NCBI GenBank assembly: GCA_019637615.1
Contig: JAHBVJ010000012.1
Span: forward strand, 124,001 to 188,000
Length of the DNA stretch: 64,000 bases
Direction of reading: 5' to 3'
Source of the DNA: Anaerolineae bacterium
GTDB lineage: Bacteria > Chloroflexota > Anaerolineae > Aggregatilineales > UBA2796
Part shown: positions 13,604 to 22,844 of the stretch, in pieces
Layout of the letters: every line of letters begins with the position of its first letter
Numbering within the stretch: the first letter of the stretch is position 1
Position numbers and translations under genes: made by a program
Notes under the pieces: model-generated
The model's database searches: none
What the model was told of the DNA's origin: nothing
What the model saw: the letters and a program-made list of their open reading frames with translations, nothing else

Positions 13604-16117
13604 ATGCGTATCAAACCCGAAATCTTAAGCCCGGTTGGATATTGGCCTCAGCTCTATGCGGCGATTGAAGCGGGAGCAGACGCCGTTTATTTTGGTCTCA
13701 AGCACTTCACCGCCCGCGCTAAGGTGGGCTTCACCCTAACCGAACTCCCGGACGTGATGAAAACGCTGCATAGTCGCGGCGTCAAGGGCTATGTCACGTT
13801 CAACACACTGATCTTTGATCACGAGTTGACAGAGGCAGTCAGGACGATTGAGCAGATCGCGGCGGCAGGTGCGGATTCGCTAATCGTGCAAGATGTCGGT
13901 ATCGCGCAGTTAGCGCATCAGATCGCGCCACATGTCGATATTCATGGCAGCACGCAGATGAGCATTACCAGCGCGGAAGGCGTAGCCTTGGCGCAGCGCT
14001 TCGGCGTGGCTCGTGTGATCTTGGCGCGCGAACTATCACTGAAGGAAATACGCGAGATCAGGGAGCAGACAGACGGCGAACTTGAAATCTTCGTGCATGG
14101 CGCGTTATGCGTTTCGTACTCCGGTCAGTGCTTCTCGTCGGAAGCGTGGGGCGGACGCAGCGCGAATCGAGGTCAGTGCGCGCAAGCCTGCCGACTACCG
14201 TACGAATTGATCGTGGATGATAAAATCCAACCGTTAGGGGCTGCGCGATACTTGCTCTCGCCGGGAGATTTATACGCGCTGCACCAAGTGCCGGAGATCA
14301 TGGACATCGGCATTTCGACGCTGAAGATCGAAGGGCGTTACAAAGACGAGAATTATGTGGCGTTGACGACAAACGCCTATCGACGCGCGGTGGATGCGGC
14401 GTGGGAACAGCGCCCCAATCCGGTCACGCCACAAGAAGAAGTCGCCATCGAGCAGGTTTATTCGCGCGGATTGGGGCCGTTTTTCCTGAGCGGGACGGAT
14501 CATCAAGCGGTGGTACAAGGCCGCTCGCCACGTCATCGGGGTGTGCTGTGCGGACGCGTGACACAGATCTATAAGGAACGTGTGGTGATCGAGCCGTCGG
14601 AAGCTCATGCGCTGGCTCCGCTGAAACCGGGCGACGGCGTGGTGTTCGACGCGGCGGATTGGCGCAGTCCGCAAGTCCAAGAAGAGGGCGGGCATATTTA
14701 TACCGTGAGGCCATTTGGCGCGGGTTTGGAACTGCGCTTCGGCAACCGCGAGATCGATTTTGGGCGCATCCGTGTGGGGGATTGGGTGTGGCGTACATCG
14801 GATGTGAACGTCGAGAAATTGGCGAAACCCTTTACACAGGCCAATATCCCAATTCAAAAACAGCCTGTCAAAGTCCATGTGATTGCCCACGAAGGACAAC
14901 CGCTGGAACTGACGTGGATACTGGTTAATCGCCCTGCGATCAAGGTCAGCGTTCAGTCCGACGAGCCGCTCACCCGCGCCAATGCCCGCAGTGTAACCGC
15001 GGACTATTTGCAGCAGCAGCTTGGACGCTTGGGCAATACGGTCTACGCGTTGGATTCACTGGATTCGGATATTTCAGGTGATCCCTTCATTCCTAGTTCG
15101 CTGCTTAATCGTCTGCGCCAAGAAGCGGTGGAATATCTCAGCGAACAGCAAGTCCAGATGCCAGAGCGAGAAATTCATGATCCGCTCCAGACCTTGAAGA
15201 CGGCGCTGGCTGATGTGACTCGGCGTACGGAATCGCAGGCATCCTCTGCCGTCCGGTTGCATCTATTAGTGCGCAAACCGGATCAGTTGGATGCAGCAAT
15301 TGAGGCCAAGCCAAGCAGCATCACACTAGATTATCTGGATTTGTACGGGTTGCGCCCTGCTGTGGAAAAGATCAAAGCGGCGGGCATCACCCCGCGAGTC
15401 GCCAGTCCGCGCGTGCTCAAGCCGCAAGAACAGCGTATCGTCAATTTCCTGCTGCGTCTGGACTGCCAATTGGTGATCCGTTCCGGCGGATTGCTAGAAG
15501 CCCTGCAAGGCCGCCACCAATATCCACTCATCGGGGACTTCAGCCTGAACGTGGCGAATCAGATCACAGCGGATACATATTTCAAGCTGGGTGTGGAAAA
15601 AATCGCGCCGACGCACGATCTGAACGCCGATCAGATTTGTACGTTAGCGCGCGAGATGGGCGGGGCGCGTTTCGAGGTGATCGCCTATCATCATTTGCCC
15701 GTTTTCCACACCGAACACTGCGTTTTTTGCCGTTTCCTGTCCACCGGCACAAGCTATCTAGACTGTGGGCATCCATGCGAAACTCATCAAGTGGCGCTGC
15801 GGGACGTGCAGGGGCGTGAGCATCCCGTCATGGCGGATGTTGGCTGCCGGAACACAGTATTCGGTGCAGAAGTGCAAGTCGCCAGCCGTTATCTCGATCA
15901 AATGCTTCAGGCGGGCATCCTAGACTATCGGTTAGAGTTCGTACACGAGACGGCGCAAACAGTGCGACAAGTTGCCGCCACCTTCCAAGACTATTTTGCG
16001 GGGAAGATCAAAGCGGGTGAACTGGCGCAGCGGCTGTCGAAGATCGTACCGCCGGGGACGACGGAGGGATCGTTTTTCGTGCCGGACGATTATATGAAGC
16101 TGCCAGTGATCCAGTAA
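13604..16117 (+). CDS. U32 family protein, RlhA/YdcP-like
   Basis: An 837-residue protein. Residues 1-290 form the U32 TIM-barrel-like domain: KPEILSPVGYWPQLYAAIEA, YFGLKHFTARA, HGSTQMSI. The signature GALCVSYSGQCFSSEAWGGR is followed by NRGQCAQACRLPY, whose cysteines fit an iron-sulfur site. A long C-terminal part follows (DUF3656-like and a second barrel-like region), with a late Cys cluster (HCVFCRF). E. coli RlhA hydroxylates 23S rRNA C2501 and TrhP acts in tRNA modification. The length resembles the long RlhA-like form. The protease label is historical. The precise RNA target here is inferred. Confidence 0.8.
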   Translation: MRIKPEILSPVGYWPQLYAAIEAGADAVYFGLKHFTARAKVGFTLTELPDVMKTLHSRGVKGYVTFNTLIFDHELTEAVRTIEQIAAAGADSLIVQDVGIAQLAHQIAPHVDIHGSTQMSITSAEGVALAQRFGVARVILARELSLKEIREIREQTDGELEIFVHGALCVSYSGQCFSSEAWGGRSANRGQCAQACRLPYELIVDDKIQPLGAARYLLSPGDLYALHQVPEIMDIGISTLKIEGRYKDENYVALTTNAYRRAVDAAWEQRPNPVTPQEEVAIEQVYSRGLGPFFLSGTDHQAVVQGRSPRHRGVLCGRVTQIYKERVVIEPSEAHALAPLKPGDGVVFDAADWRSPQVQEEGGHIYTVRPFGAGLELRFGNREIDFGRIRVGDWVWRTSDVNVEKLAKPFTQANIPIQKQPVKVHVIAHEGQPLELTWILVNRPAIKVSVQSDEPLTRANARSVTADYLQQQLGRLGNTVYALDSLDSDISGDPFIPSSLLNRLRQEAVEYLSEQQVQMPEREIHDPLQTLKTALADVTRRTESQASSAVRLHLLVRKPDQLDAAIEAKPSSITLDYLDLYGLRPAVEKIKAAGITPRVASPRVLKPQEQRIVNFLLRLDCQLVIRSGGLLEALQGRHQYPLIGDFSLNVANQITADTYFKLGVEKIAPTHDLNADQICTLAREMGGARFEVIAYHHLPVFHTEHCVFCRFLSTGTSYLDCGHPCETHQVALRDVQGREHPVMADVGCRNTVFGAEVQVASRYLDQMLQAGILDYRLEFVHETAQTVRQVAATFQDYFAGKIKAGELAQRLSKIVPPGTTEGSFFVPDDYMKLPVIQ

Positions 16118-16241
16118 AGCCGCGTCTTCAGCCGAATAAAACCATCGATTTAGTGAGGGATGTTGCTTGACTTGCAAATCCCTTTTATGATTTGATGGAT
16201 AAATGAAGTTGGATTCATAGATCAACGAGATTACTTTACGT

Positions 16242-17243
16242 ATGTCTGACGCACCTGTGCAAGCTCTACCGGTACGCGTGGCGCGTATCCGATTTCAACG
16301 GGTCGGCAAGCTCTATCATTTTGATTGCAGCGTGTTCGACAATCTGCAAAAAGACGATTACGTGATCGTGGAAACGATGCGTGGTCGCCAAATGGGGCAA
16401 GTCGTTGACTTCGCCGTGCCAGATGGCAGTCTTGACGAATACAAACCGATCCTGAGCATTGCAACGCCCGTTGAACTGCTCATCCGGCAAGAGTGGGAAT
16501 CGAAAGGCGTCGCCGCGCTGATCGACTGCCGTGAGATCGCCGCGCGGATCGGTGGTTTCGAGGAATGCAAGTTTCTGGCAGCGCAGTACAACTACGATGG
16601 TTCGCAGTTGACCATCATGTACACAACGCCCGATAACAAAGTGAATGTCAATCGGCTGCGTAACGACTTCAACAATTACTTCCGCCAGACCAAAGTCGAG
16701 ATGCGGCAGATCGGCCCGCGTGACGTCGCCAAACTGATCGGCGGCTTCGGTGCGTGTGGCATCCCGCGCTGCTGCTCAACCTTCCTCACCGACTTCAGCC
16801 CGATCTCGATCAAGATGGCGAAGGCGCAGGGGATTTCCCTGAATCCGAGCGAGATCACGGGGATGTGCGGACGGTTACGCTGCTGTCTGGTTTACGAATA
16901 TGAACAGTACGTGGAAGCCCGCAAACAGCTCCCCAAGCGCAACAAACGTGTGATGACGCCACACGGCGAGGGTAAGGTAGTAGATATTCATCCGCTGCAA
17001 GACGCCGTGACGGTCTTGATCGAGGAAGCTTATCATATCGTCCAGCGCGAAGAATTGACGCCGCTAGAGGAATATGAGGCATTGGAGAAAAAAGCACGCG
17101 GTGGCTGTTCGCGCCATGAAAGCGGCGGCTGCGATTGTGGTGCGAAGCACGGCAAGGTCAATGAAGACGGCGAACCGATTGACTCGGTGGAGCCTGAAGA
17201 AATCGAGTTCGACCCCGACGAAGGCGACGACTTCATAGAGTAA
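16242..17243 (+). CDS. PSP1 domain protein (RicT/YaaT-like)
   Basis: A 333-residue protein. Residues about 15-90 carry the N-terminal part, and the PSP1 core includes TTPDNKVNVNRLRNDF, then CGIPRCCSTFL and MCGRLRCCLVYEYE. This double cysteine cluster is the hallmark of RicT-type proteins, which bind iron-sulfur clusters in the Bacillus RicA-RicF-RicT complex for RNase Y-dependent RNA maturation. A second cysteine group (GGCSRHESGGCDCG) lies near the acidic C-terminus and is not part of the core. It follows the U32 gene with a gap of about 120 bases. Role in this organism inferred. Confidence 0.8.
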   Translation: MSDAPVQALPVRVARIRFQRVGKLYHFDCSVFDNLQKDDYVIVETMRGRQMGQVVDFAVPDGSLDEYKPILSIATPVELLIRQEWESKGVAALIDCREIAARIGGFEECKFLAAQYNYDGSQLTIMYTTPDNKVNVNRLRNDFNNYFRQTKVEMRQIGPRDVAKLIGGFGACGIPRCCSTFLTDFSPISIKMAKAQGISLNPSEITGMCGRLRCCLVYEYEQYVEARKQLPKRNKRVMTPHGEGKVVDIHPLQDAVTVLIEEAYHIVQREELTPLEEYEALEKKARGGCSRHESGGCDCGAKHGKVNEDGEPIDSVEPEEIEFDPDEGDDFIE

Positions 17244-17247
17244 ACCG

Positions 17248-17282
17248 AAAAATCGCGTCAGCCATGCCGTGGTTGACGCGAT
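17248..17282 (-). terminator. Strong hairpin with T-tract on the minus strand
   Basis: ATCGCGTCAGCCA (17252-17264), loop TGCCG and TGGTTGACGCGAT (17270-17282) form a 13-bp stem with one G-U pair. On the minus strand it is followed by TTTTT (17252-17248), so it fits a terminator for transcripts coming from the oxidase operon past tRNA-Sec. On the plus strand it lies 8 bases after the PSP1 stop without a T-tract, where it may protect or end that transcript. Confidence 0.6.
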
Positions 17283-17307
17283 GACCGATCCTCGTTAAAT
17301 TCTGTGA

Positions 17308-17401
17308 GGGAGTGGTTGGATTCCGGTGAGTTCCCCAGTCTTCAAAACTGGTGACAGGTCGCGGTGCGCTCTGTGGTGGGTTCGACTCCCATGCACTCCC
17401 G
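17308..17401 (+). tRNA. selC: tRNA-Sec (anticodon TCA)
   Basis: The anticodon arm CCAGT-CTTCAAA-ACTGG puts TCA at 17342-17344, reading UGA. The acceptor arms GGGAGTG and CACTCCC enclose a 94-base RNA. The eighth acceptor position (G-G) does not pair. The variable arm is long (ACAG...CTGT with an inner CGC/GCG stem), the D-arm carries TCCGGTGAG as in bacterial tRNA-Sec, and the T-loop is TTCGACT. This combination is specific to selenocysteine tRNA. No selA, selB, selD or clear selenoprotein gene is in the window. Confidence 0.92.
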
Positions 17402-17437
17402 CACTTTTACAGCTTATCCAACGATTAATTTTGACAC

Positions 17438-17475
17438 GATTCTGTTCGCGACGACATTTTCGCGCGAACAGAATC
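17438..17475. repeat. Perfect 13-bp inverted repeat
   Basis: GATTCTGTTCGCG (17438-17450) and CGCGAACAGAATC (17463-17475) flank a 12-base loop. It lies between tRNA-Sec and the convergent end of the FAD oxidase gene. No T-tract is on either side. It probably ends or stabilises transcripts between the two convergent units. Confidence 0.6.
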
Positions 17476-17527
17476 ATGCAAACAATGAATTGCTCTGTCG
17501 CTCCGCAATTTTAGTCCAAAAGCTGCC

Positions 17528-18967
17528 CTACAATCCCAATTTGCCAGGACACAAGATGCCTTTCGGATCGAGCGCTGTCTTAATTCTGCGTAGCGCATCC
17601 ATGCCGACGCCGTATTGCTGCTGCATATACGGCGCGAGGCGCATCCCGACGCCGTGATGATCGTTCAGCACCGCGCCCGCCTTTAACGCCGCTTCGGTGC
17701 CAGCTTTAAACACCGCGTCGTGCAGCGCTTTGGCCTCAGCAAGATCGGCGGGACCAGTGGGAATCTTCATGCGAGCATAGATCATCGATCCCCATTCGTA
17801 CCAGTGCGAAAAGTGCGTATTCAGCGAGAGATCCCATTGTTCCGGCACGGCGGCGCGGATAGCTTTGGTCGCCTCGTAATACACATCCTCGATATGCTCG
17901 AAATCAGCGACCACATCGATGGTGCCCCAGATGCTCGGCAGTTCCGGCGCGTACGGCGGATAGTAGAACACGTAGCGGCGTTCCCACCACAGTTCTGCCA
18001 ATTTTGCGGGCAGTTCGGTGCCGCGATTGGCGCGGCATACCTCGAAGGCTTTAGCGGCTTCGAGATCGACCAGATCAGGGTAGTCGCCGTCAAACATCAA
18101 TACCAGCGTGACATCGGGCAGCGGATGCTCGACAGCGCGGGCGAGGCTGTGCGCGGCAGCGTGAGCATCATACAAACGTACCACCGCCGGACGCAAGCCG
18201 CTGGTCATGATCTGGCGTCCAGCCTCCACGCCATCCTTGAGATTGGCGAAACTGTATACACCAAAAACACGCTTGGTGGGCAGCTTGCGCAGCTTAACCA
18301 CCGCCGCTGTGACGATGCCAAGCGTCCCTTCCGATCCTACCAGCATCTGCGTGAGTTCGGGGCCAGCGGCATGACGCGGGACGGCAGGCGTATGCACCAA
18401 TTCGCCCGTCGGCGTGACGAATTCGAGGCTGAGGATGTGATCTTCGATCTTGCCGTACTTGGAGGATAAGACGCCCGATCCGCGCGCCGCGATGCAGCCG
18501 CCGATGGTCGCCCATTCGGTGCTGGCGGGGTAATGCGTGAAGCACAACCCTTGTGCATTGAGTTCTGCCTCGAATTCTTTGCATATCTTGCCCGCTTCGA
18601 CCACACACGTCAGCGATTGATGATCGATATGACGGACGCGGTTCAGCAGCTTGAGATCGAGCACGATGCCGCCCCTGTTTGCGTTGGCTGCGCCCTGTAC
18701 GCCGCTGCCACCGCCCCATGGCGTAATCGGTACACCAACTTGGTTGGCGATCTTGACGATCTCCGCGACGGCTTCGGGGGTGGTGGGGCGTACCACCACA
18801 TCGGGACGGCTGATCGGTTGACCAGCCGCCGCCGCCGCCACCGCATACCACCACTGGTCGTTCTGCCACGGCTTCATGGCTTCGGGCGCGGTCAAAACTT
18901 CCGCCACGCCCGTCACTTTCCCTAGCGTTGTCGCCAGCGCGGCGACATCGATCAACCGGGCATCCAT
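17528..18967 (-). CDS. FAD-linked oxidase (alkylglycerone-phosphate synthase / D-lactate dehydrogenase type)
   Basis: A 479-residue protein. The PCMH-type FAD-binding domain spans about 35-225: PDVVVRPTTPEAVAEIVKIA, TPWGGGSGVQG, and STEWATIGGCIAARGSGVLS with GSEGTLGIVT. The C-terminal cap domain carries the catalytic-site motif NDHHGVGM and ends with LDPKGILCPGKLGL, as in alkylglycerone-phosphate synthase and D-lactate/glycolate dehydrogenases. The enzyme should oxidise a 2-hydroxy acid or act on a related substrate. It is the last gene of a five-gene operon and overlaps the creatininase-like gene by 16 bases. Substrate unknown. Confidence 0.8.
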   Translation of the reverse strand: MDARLIDVAALATTLGKVTGVAEVLTAPEAMKPWQNDQWWYAVAAAAAGQPISRPDVVVRPTTPEAVAEIVKIANQVGVPITPWGGGSGVQGAANANRGGIVLDLKLLNRVRHIDHQSLTCVVEAGKICKEFEAELNAQGLCFTHYPASTEWATIGGCIAARGSGVLSSKYGKIEDHILSLEFVTPTGELVHTPAVPRHAAGPELTQMLVGSEGTLGIVTAAVVKLRKLPTKRVFGVYSFANLKDGVEAGRQIMTSGLRPAVVRLYDAHAAAHSLARAVEHPLPDVTLVLMFDGDYPDLVDLEAAKAFEVCRANRGTELPAKLAELWWERRYVFYYPPYAPELPSIWGTIDVVADFEHIEDVYYEATKAIRAAVPEQWDLSLNTHFSHWYEWGSMIYARMKIPTGPADLAEAKALHDAVFKAGTEAALKAGAVLNDHHGVGMRLAPYMQQQYGVGMDALRRIKTALDPKGILCPGKLGL

Positions 18968-19968
18968 GCTTTATCCACCGTGAAATCGCGGTTATGGACG
19001 TTGACTTCGACTTTTTCGAGTTCGTGAACAGCATCGATCAAGTGCGTAGCGAAGCGGCTGAGTGCGGTCTCACCTTTTTCCGCCGTCCCGCGCGAAGGCA
19101 CGCCCATCACGCCGCTGTCGGTGAATTCTTCATGATCGAAGGGGAATTGGAAGTAGTTATAGCCCTGAAACACCGCGTCGGGCATTCCGTCATTCTTCGC
19201 CCACGCATCACCGAGCCACTTGGGAGAGTGCGCCTTGTCCGTCGCTGCACGATCCATCCGCACGAGGCTGGCATTGTGCGCCAACACTTGCGAGGTTTCC
19301 AGTTCGCCCGCGTGCCAGCCCGGTGTCTCCTCGACAGGCCCTTCCAGCACATCCTTGAGCATCCCGATGTAACGCTCGGCATACGGCTTGTAGTAAGCGA
19401 TCAACGCACCTGTCTCGTAGCGCAGACGGCGCAGCACCGGATCGATCACCTTGACGTTCGAGCCATGACCGTTGACGAAGATCAGCCGGTTGAATCCATG
19501 ATGGATCAGACTGCGCCCGATGTCGTAGATCATGTTGAGGTAAGTTTCCGCCCGCACGGTGATCGTACCCGCGCCCCAACCCGGCGCGCGCATATGCTGG
19601 GGCGAGTAGCCTAACCACATCGTCGGCGTGTACAGGATGCCCGCTTGCTCTCCAGCCCGCCGCGCGACTTCGGTGGCGGTGATGGTGTCGCAGTACAACG
19701 GTAGATGAGGGCCGTGCTGCTCCAAGCTGGCTTTGGGGATCAGGATGGTGTCCGAGTGCTTGAGATACTCCTGCACATCCACGTAGCTCCAGTCACCGAG
19801 GCAAAACGACGGCACTTTCATACCGAGCGTTTTGCGGCGCGGCGTCGATCCATTACTGGCGGGTTTGGCCTTGCCGTTCGAAGGCGTTTTGGCGGCACTC
19901 GTTTTCGAGTCGGGTTTAGCTTTGGGAGTTTTGGCGGCGTCCTTATGTTGGGTCGATTTTCTTGGCAC
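18952..19968 (-). CDS. Creatininase family amidohydrolase
   Basis: A 338-residue protein. The metal site motifs are LEQHGPHLPLYCDT (about 82-95), VNGHGSN and WHAGELETS, all typical of creatininase/MftE/FAPy-deformylase relatives that open cyclic or linear amides with Zn or Mn. The first 49 residues are lysine/alanine-rich and low-complexity, but the GTG start at 19968 is backed by a perfect AAGGAGG at the right distance, so the extension is probably translated. It overlaps the oxidase gene downstream. True substrate unknown; creatinine itself is unlikely from the context. Confidence 0.8.
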   Translation of the reverse strand: MPRKSTQHKDAAKTPKAKPDSKTSAAKTPSNGKAKPASNGSTPRRKTLGMKVPSFCLGDWSYVDVQEYLKHSDTILIPKASLEQHGPHLPLYCDTITATEVARRAGEQAGILYTPTMWLGYSPQHMRAPGWGAGTITVRAETYLNMIYDIGRSLIHHGFNRLIFVNGHGSNVKVIDPVLRRLRYETGALIAYYKPYAERYIGMLKDVLEGPVEETPGWHAGELETSQVLAHNASLVRMDRAATDKAHSPKWLGDAWAKNDGMPDAVFQGYNYFQFPFDHEEFTDSGVMGVPSRGTAEKGETALSRFATHLIDAVHELEKVEVNVHNRDFTVDKAWMPG

Positions 19969-19983
19969 TCGTATGCCTCCTTC

Positions 19984-20433
19984 TCATGCGTCCAGCGGTT
20001 TACTCATGTAGACACGGGTATAGATGGGTGTCGTTTCACGGTGTGTTTCATGATAGCCGTGCTTCAGGTAGTAGTTGATATTGCTGATCATCAGGGCATT
20101 GGTGTACAGGCGGATTTCGTCGCGCTGATGCTGTGTGGCAAAGGCTTCCACGAACGACAACAGATCATCGCCAAGTCCGCGTCGCTGCCACGACGGATGC
20201 ACAGCGATATTGTCAAGCAGGAGATGATCGGGTTCGATCATCAGCACCAGTACGCCGCAGATAACCTCCCCATCGAGCATGACGTGAACATACCCGTCGG
20301 CGATCAGAGCTTGGTAATCGGCAGTCATCGGCATGGGTTCGCGTCCGAGGATCGGCACCCATTTGGCGTAGGCTGTACGTACCAGATCGCGTACTGTATT
20401 GTGCTCGTTTGGGTGGGCAAGGCGAATGATCAC
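19984..20433 (-). CDS. GNAT family N-acetyltransferase
   Basis: A 149-residue protein covering one GNAT domain. LLLDNIAVHPSWQRRGLGDDL (about 90-110) contains the beta4 strand and the acetyl-CoA loop Q/R-x-x-G-x-G. YYLKHGYHETHRET ends the domain. It transfers an acetyl group from acetyl-CoA to an amine. Its ATG overlaps the stop of the Tm-1-like gene, so it is part of the operon. Acceptor unknown. Confidence 0.8.
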   Translation of the reverse strand: MIIRLAHPNEHNTVRDLVRTAYAKWVPILGREPMPMTADYQALIADGYVHVMLDGEVICGVLVLMIEPDHLLLDNIAVHPSWQRRGLGDDLLSFVEAFATQHQRDEIRLYTNALMISNINYYLKHGYHETHRETTPIYTRVYMSKPLDA

Positions 20434-21662
20434 GTAGGTTCTCCTAGTAGGCTCATCAACTCCGCGAAGGCGAACATCGCGAAGTTATCGTCGTTGATGT
20501 GCCCATTATGCTCTAAATAGCGGATCGATTGCTTGAGATTGGCCTTGATCAGTTCGCGAATCTCACGGTTGAGGTCGGGTTCCCAGAAAGCGCCGCCCTG
20601 TTTATCCATCACCGAGCCGCCACCCAGCGGCACGATCACCGAGACAGGGCCAGTTGCGCAGTTCAATTTCTCCACGAGGAACTTCGCCGCCGCGATCTGC
20701 TCGTCGGGCGTCAGGCGCACCAATGTGAACTCCGGATTGTGATAGTACATTGGACGGTCATGATATTTCTCCGGCACTTCGTCCTTATGTCCGAACACGA
20801 TGAAATCCAGACAGCCCGTGACGATCACTTGTGGGATGCCCGCTTGTGCCGCCGCGTCCAGCCGCCCACCGCCGCCATCGTGGAAGCCGCCCGCGATATG
20901 CCCCGCGACTTCACTGAGCGTGTAATCGAGCACAGCGTCAAAGTAGTTCTGTGTGATCAACTCCTCCATCGCTGGCCCCCCGACGCCGTTCGCGTGGAAA
21001 ATCACGAAGTCGTAGCCATGCGCTTCGATGTCGGGGCGGATATGGATCAGCGGTTTGGTGGTATTGCCGAGCATGGTAGCAGCGATGGCTTTGCGCGTGC
21101 GCCCCGTCGTGATGCCGCGTTGCTCGAACGACTTCGCCATACCTGCGATGGCTGCCGCCGCGTTATCGTAGACGGTACAGCTAATCGGATTCAGGCCAAG
21201 GATGTCTACAATGGAGTGCATGATCAGCGTGTCCCGCGTACCGACCAACGGGCCAAATTTGCGATGTCCCGACGCAATGGGCGAGACGATCAGCTTGGGG
21301 AAGCCCATCGGCAGCACTTTCATGGCGGAGGCGGCTAGTACCGCGCCTTCCGCGCCACCGAGCGAAGCCACGCCGTGAATTTTGCCCTCTGCGTAGAGGT
21401 CTAGCGCTAGTTTGCGCACGCCCTTGAGCATTTCCTCGACCGCTTTTCCCCGTGTGCCCGCGTTGCGCAGTTGGTCGATGGTGAATCCTGCTGCGGCTGC
21501 CACATCGCGCCTATTAATGTCAGCCTCAAGGCCGACTGCCTCCCCCAAAATACCGGAATCCAGCACCAATGTGTGACAACCTTGTTCACACACACGATCG
21601 CGTAGATAGGCAGTTTCTGGGCCTTTGGTGTCCAACGTACCGATCAGGAGTACGGTCGCCAT
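20430..21662 (-). CDS. Tm-1-like ATP-binding (UPF0261) protein
   Basis: A 410-residue protein. The N-terminal domain starts MATVLLIGTLDTKGPETAYL, the family signature. VASLGGAEGAVLAASAMKVL and the Gly-rich VPLGGGSVMDKQGGAF follow. Proteins of this family bind ATP; the plant Tm-1 member inhibits tobamovirus replication. In bacteria they lie in catabolic operons and their reaction is not established. The start at 21662 is preferred (GGGGAA upstream) over a TTG at 21686. It overlaps the GNAT gene. Confidence 0.75.
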   Translation of the reverse strand: MATVLLIGTLDTKGPETAYLRDRVCEQGCHTLVLDSGILGEAVGLEADINRRDVAAAAGFTIDQLRNAGTRGKAVEEMLKGVRKLALDLYAEGKIHGVASLGGAEGAVLAASAMKVLPMGFPKLIVSPIASGHRKFGPLVGTRDTLIMHSIVDILGLNPISCTVYDNAAAAIAGMAKSFEQRGITTGRTRKAIAATMLGNTTKPLIHIRPDIEAHGYDFVIFHANGVGGPAMEELITQNYFDAVLDYTLSEVAGHIAGGFHDGGGGRLDAAAQAGIPQVIVTGCLDFIVFGHKDEVPEKYHDRPMYYHNPEFTLVRLTPDEQIAAAKFLVEKLNCATGPVSVIVPLGGGSVMDKQGGAFWEPDLNREIRELIKANLKQSIRYLEHNGHINDDNFAMFAFAELMSLLGEPT

Positions 21663-21735
21663 GATGAATATTCCCCGTGATAGCAATAGGGCGAGCTAAC
21701 TTGCCCGCCCTTGCGCATACTTGGACAGTGGGGAA

Positions 21736-22620
21736 TTACGCGCCACTCTTGCGCAGATGCTTGATGGTATTTTCGCAGTGACGCGTGTATAGCGCGTCGC
21801 TCATCAAGTCAGAGCCGTGATCGCGGATGAATTTGAGTTCCGCGTCTGTGGCGCTGGTACCGGCGTCGCTGTCTTGTGCCTTCTCGCGCAGCGGCGAACG
21901 GTCAAACGGCACCACGAACTCGACCGTCATCGCGCCGTCATAGCCCGCCTTCTTAAGCGTATTGATGATCTTCTTCCAGTCGATGCTGCCCTGCCCCGGA
22001 GGACGGCGGTTATTGTCGGCAACGTGGAAATCGACCAGACGCTTACCCGTCTTGAGGATGGCGTCGTACATATCGGCCTCTTCGATGTTGATATGGAAAG
22101 CATCGAGGCACACGCCGACATCTTCGCCCACCGCATCCGCCAGCGCCAATGCCTGATCATGGCGGTTGAGGAAGTTCGTCTCGAAGCGGTTCAGCGGCTC
22201 CAATCCGATCTTGACCTTCTTCTTGCGCGCGTGGTCAGCGATTACCTTCAATCCTTCGACCGCCCATGCCCACTCGGTATCGGCGTCCGCCATCGCCACC
22301 ACTTTGCCGACCTCACTCGGCACTACGGTGATGATGTTGCCGCCGAGGCCAGCCACCAGATCGATGCACTCCTTGACGTAAGTTTGGCTCATCTCACGGT
22401 AATAAGGATCAGCGTGGATCAGGTCGCGTCCCTTGACCATGATCGTGACCGCGCCCCAGCATTCTAGCTTGTTGTCTTTGAGGAGTTTACGGACTTCTTT
22501 GACATCGTACTTGCGGGGTTCGCCCATGATTTGGATGCCGTCATAGCCGAGCGATTTCAGCCGTTTGATGGTGACTTCAATCGGCTCTGGACGCATCCAG
22601 TTGTGCATAACTACGCGCAT
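21736..22620 (-). CDS. Sugar isomerase/epimerase-like TIM barrel protein
   Basis: A 294-residue protein of the xylose-isomerase-like TIM barrel family. It carries the usual metal and substrate residues: GLEPLNRFET (the first Glu), CLDAFHINIEE (Asp/His), VDFHVADNNRRPPGQG and TVEFVVPFD (final Glu). This resembles ketose 3-epimerases (tagatose/psicose type) and hydroxypyruvate isomerases. GAAAGG precedes the ATG. It is the promoter-proximal gene of the operon running to 17528. The exact sugar or acid is unknown. Confidence 0.75.
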   Translation of the reverse strand: MRVVMHNWMRPEPIEVTIKRLKSLGYDGIQIMGEPRKYDVKEVRKLLKDNKLECWGAVTIMVKGRDLIHADPYYREMSQTYVKECIDLVAGLGGNIITVVPSEVGKVVAMADADTEWAWAVEGLKVIADHARKKKVKIGLEPLNRFETNFLNRHDQALALADAVGEDVGVCLDAFHINIEEADMYDAILKTGKRLVDFHVADNNRRPPGQGSIDWKKIINTLKKAGYDGAMTVEFVVPFDRSPLREKAQDSDAGTSATDAELKFIRDHGSDLMSDALYTRHCENTIKHLRKSGA

Positions 22621-22844
22621 AAAGTAAAGCCTTTCTAAAAAGTAAAAGTAAGTTGTGGGAAACGGGAATTTATACGTATCTATGGTATATCAGGCTGTAC
22701 ACTTGTCAAGTTATATTTTATAAATTCTATTTTGTAAGAGAACGTCCTAGAAATGTCGTGCATTAGGGACGCTTGCGGACGATGGTAGAGCCAACGAACG
22801 ATGCTAGAATAAGCCTCATACCGACGAGCAGAAGCAGAGGCCAG

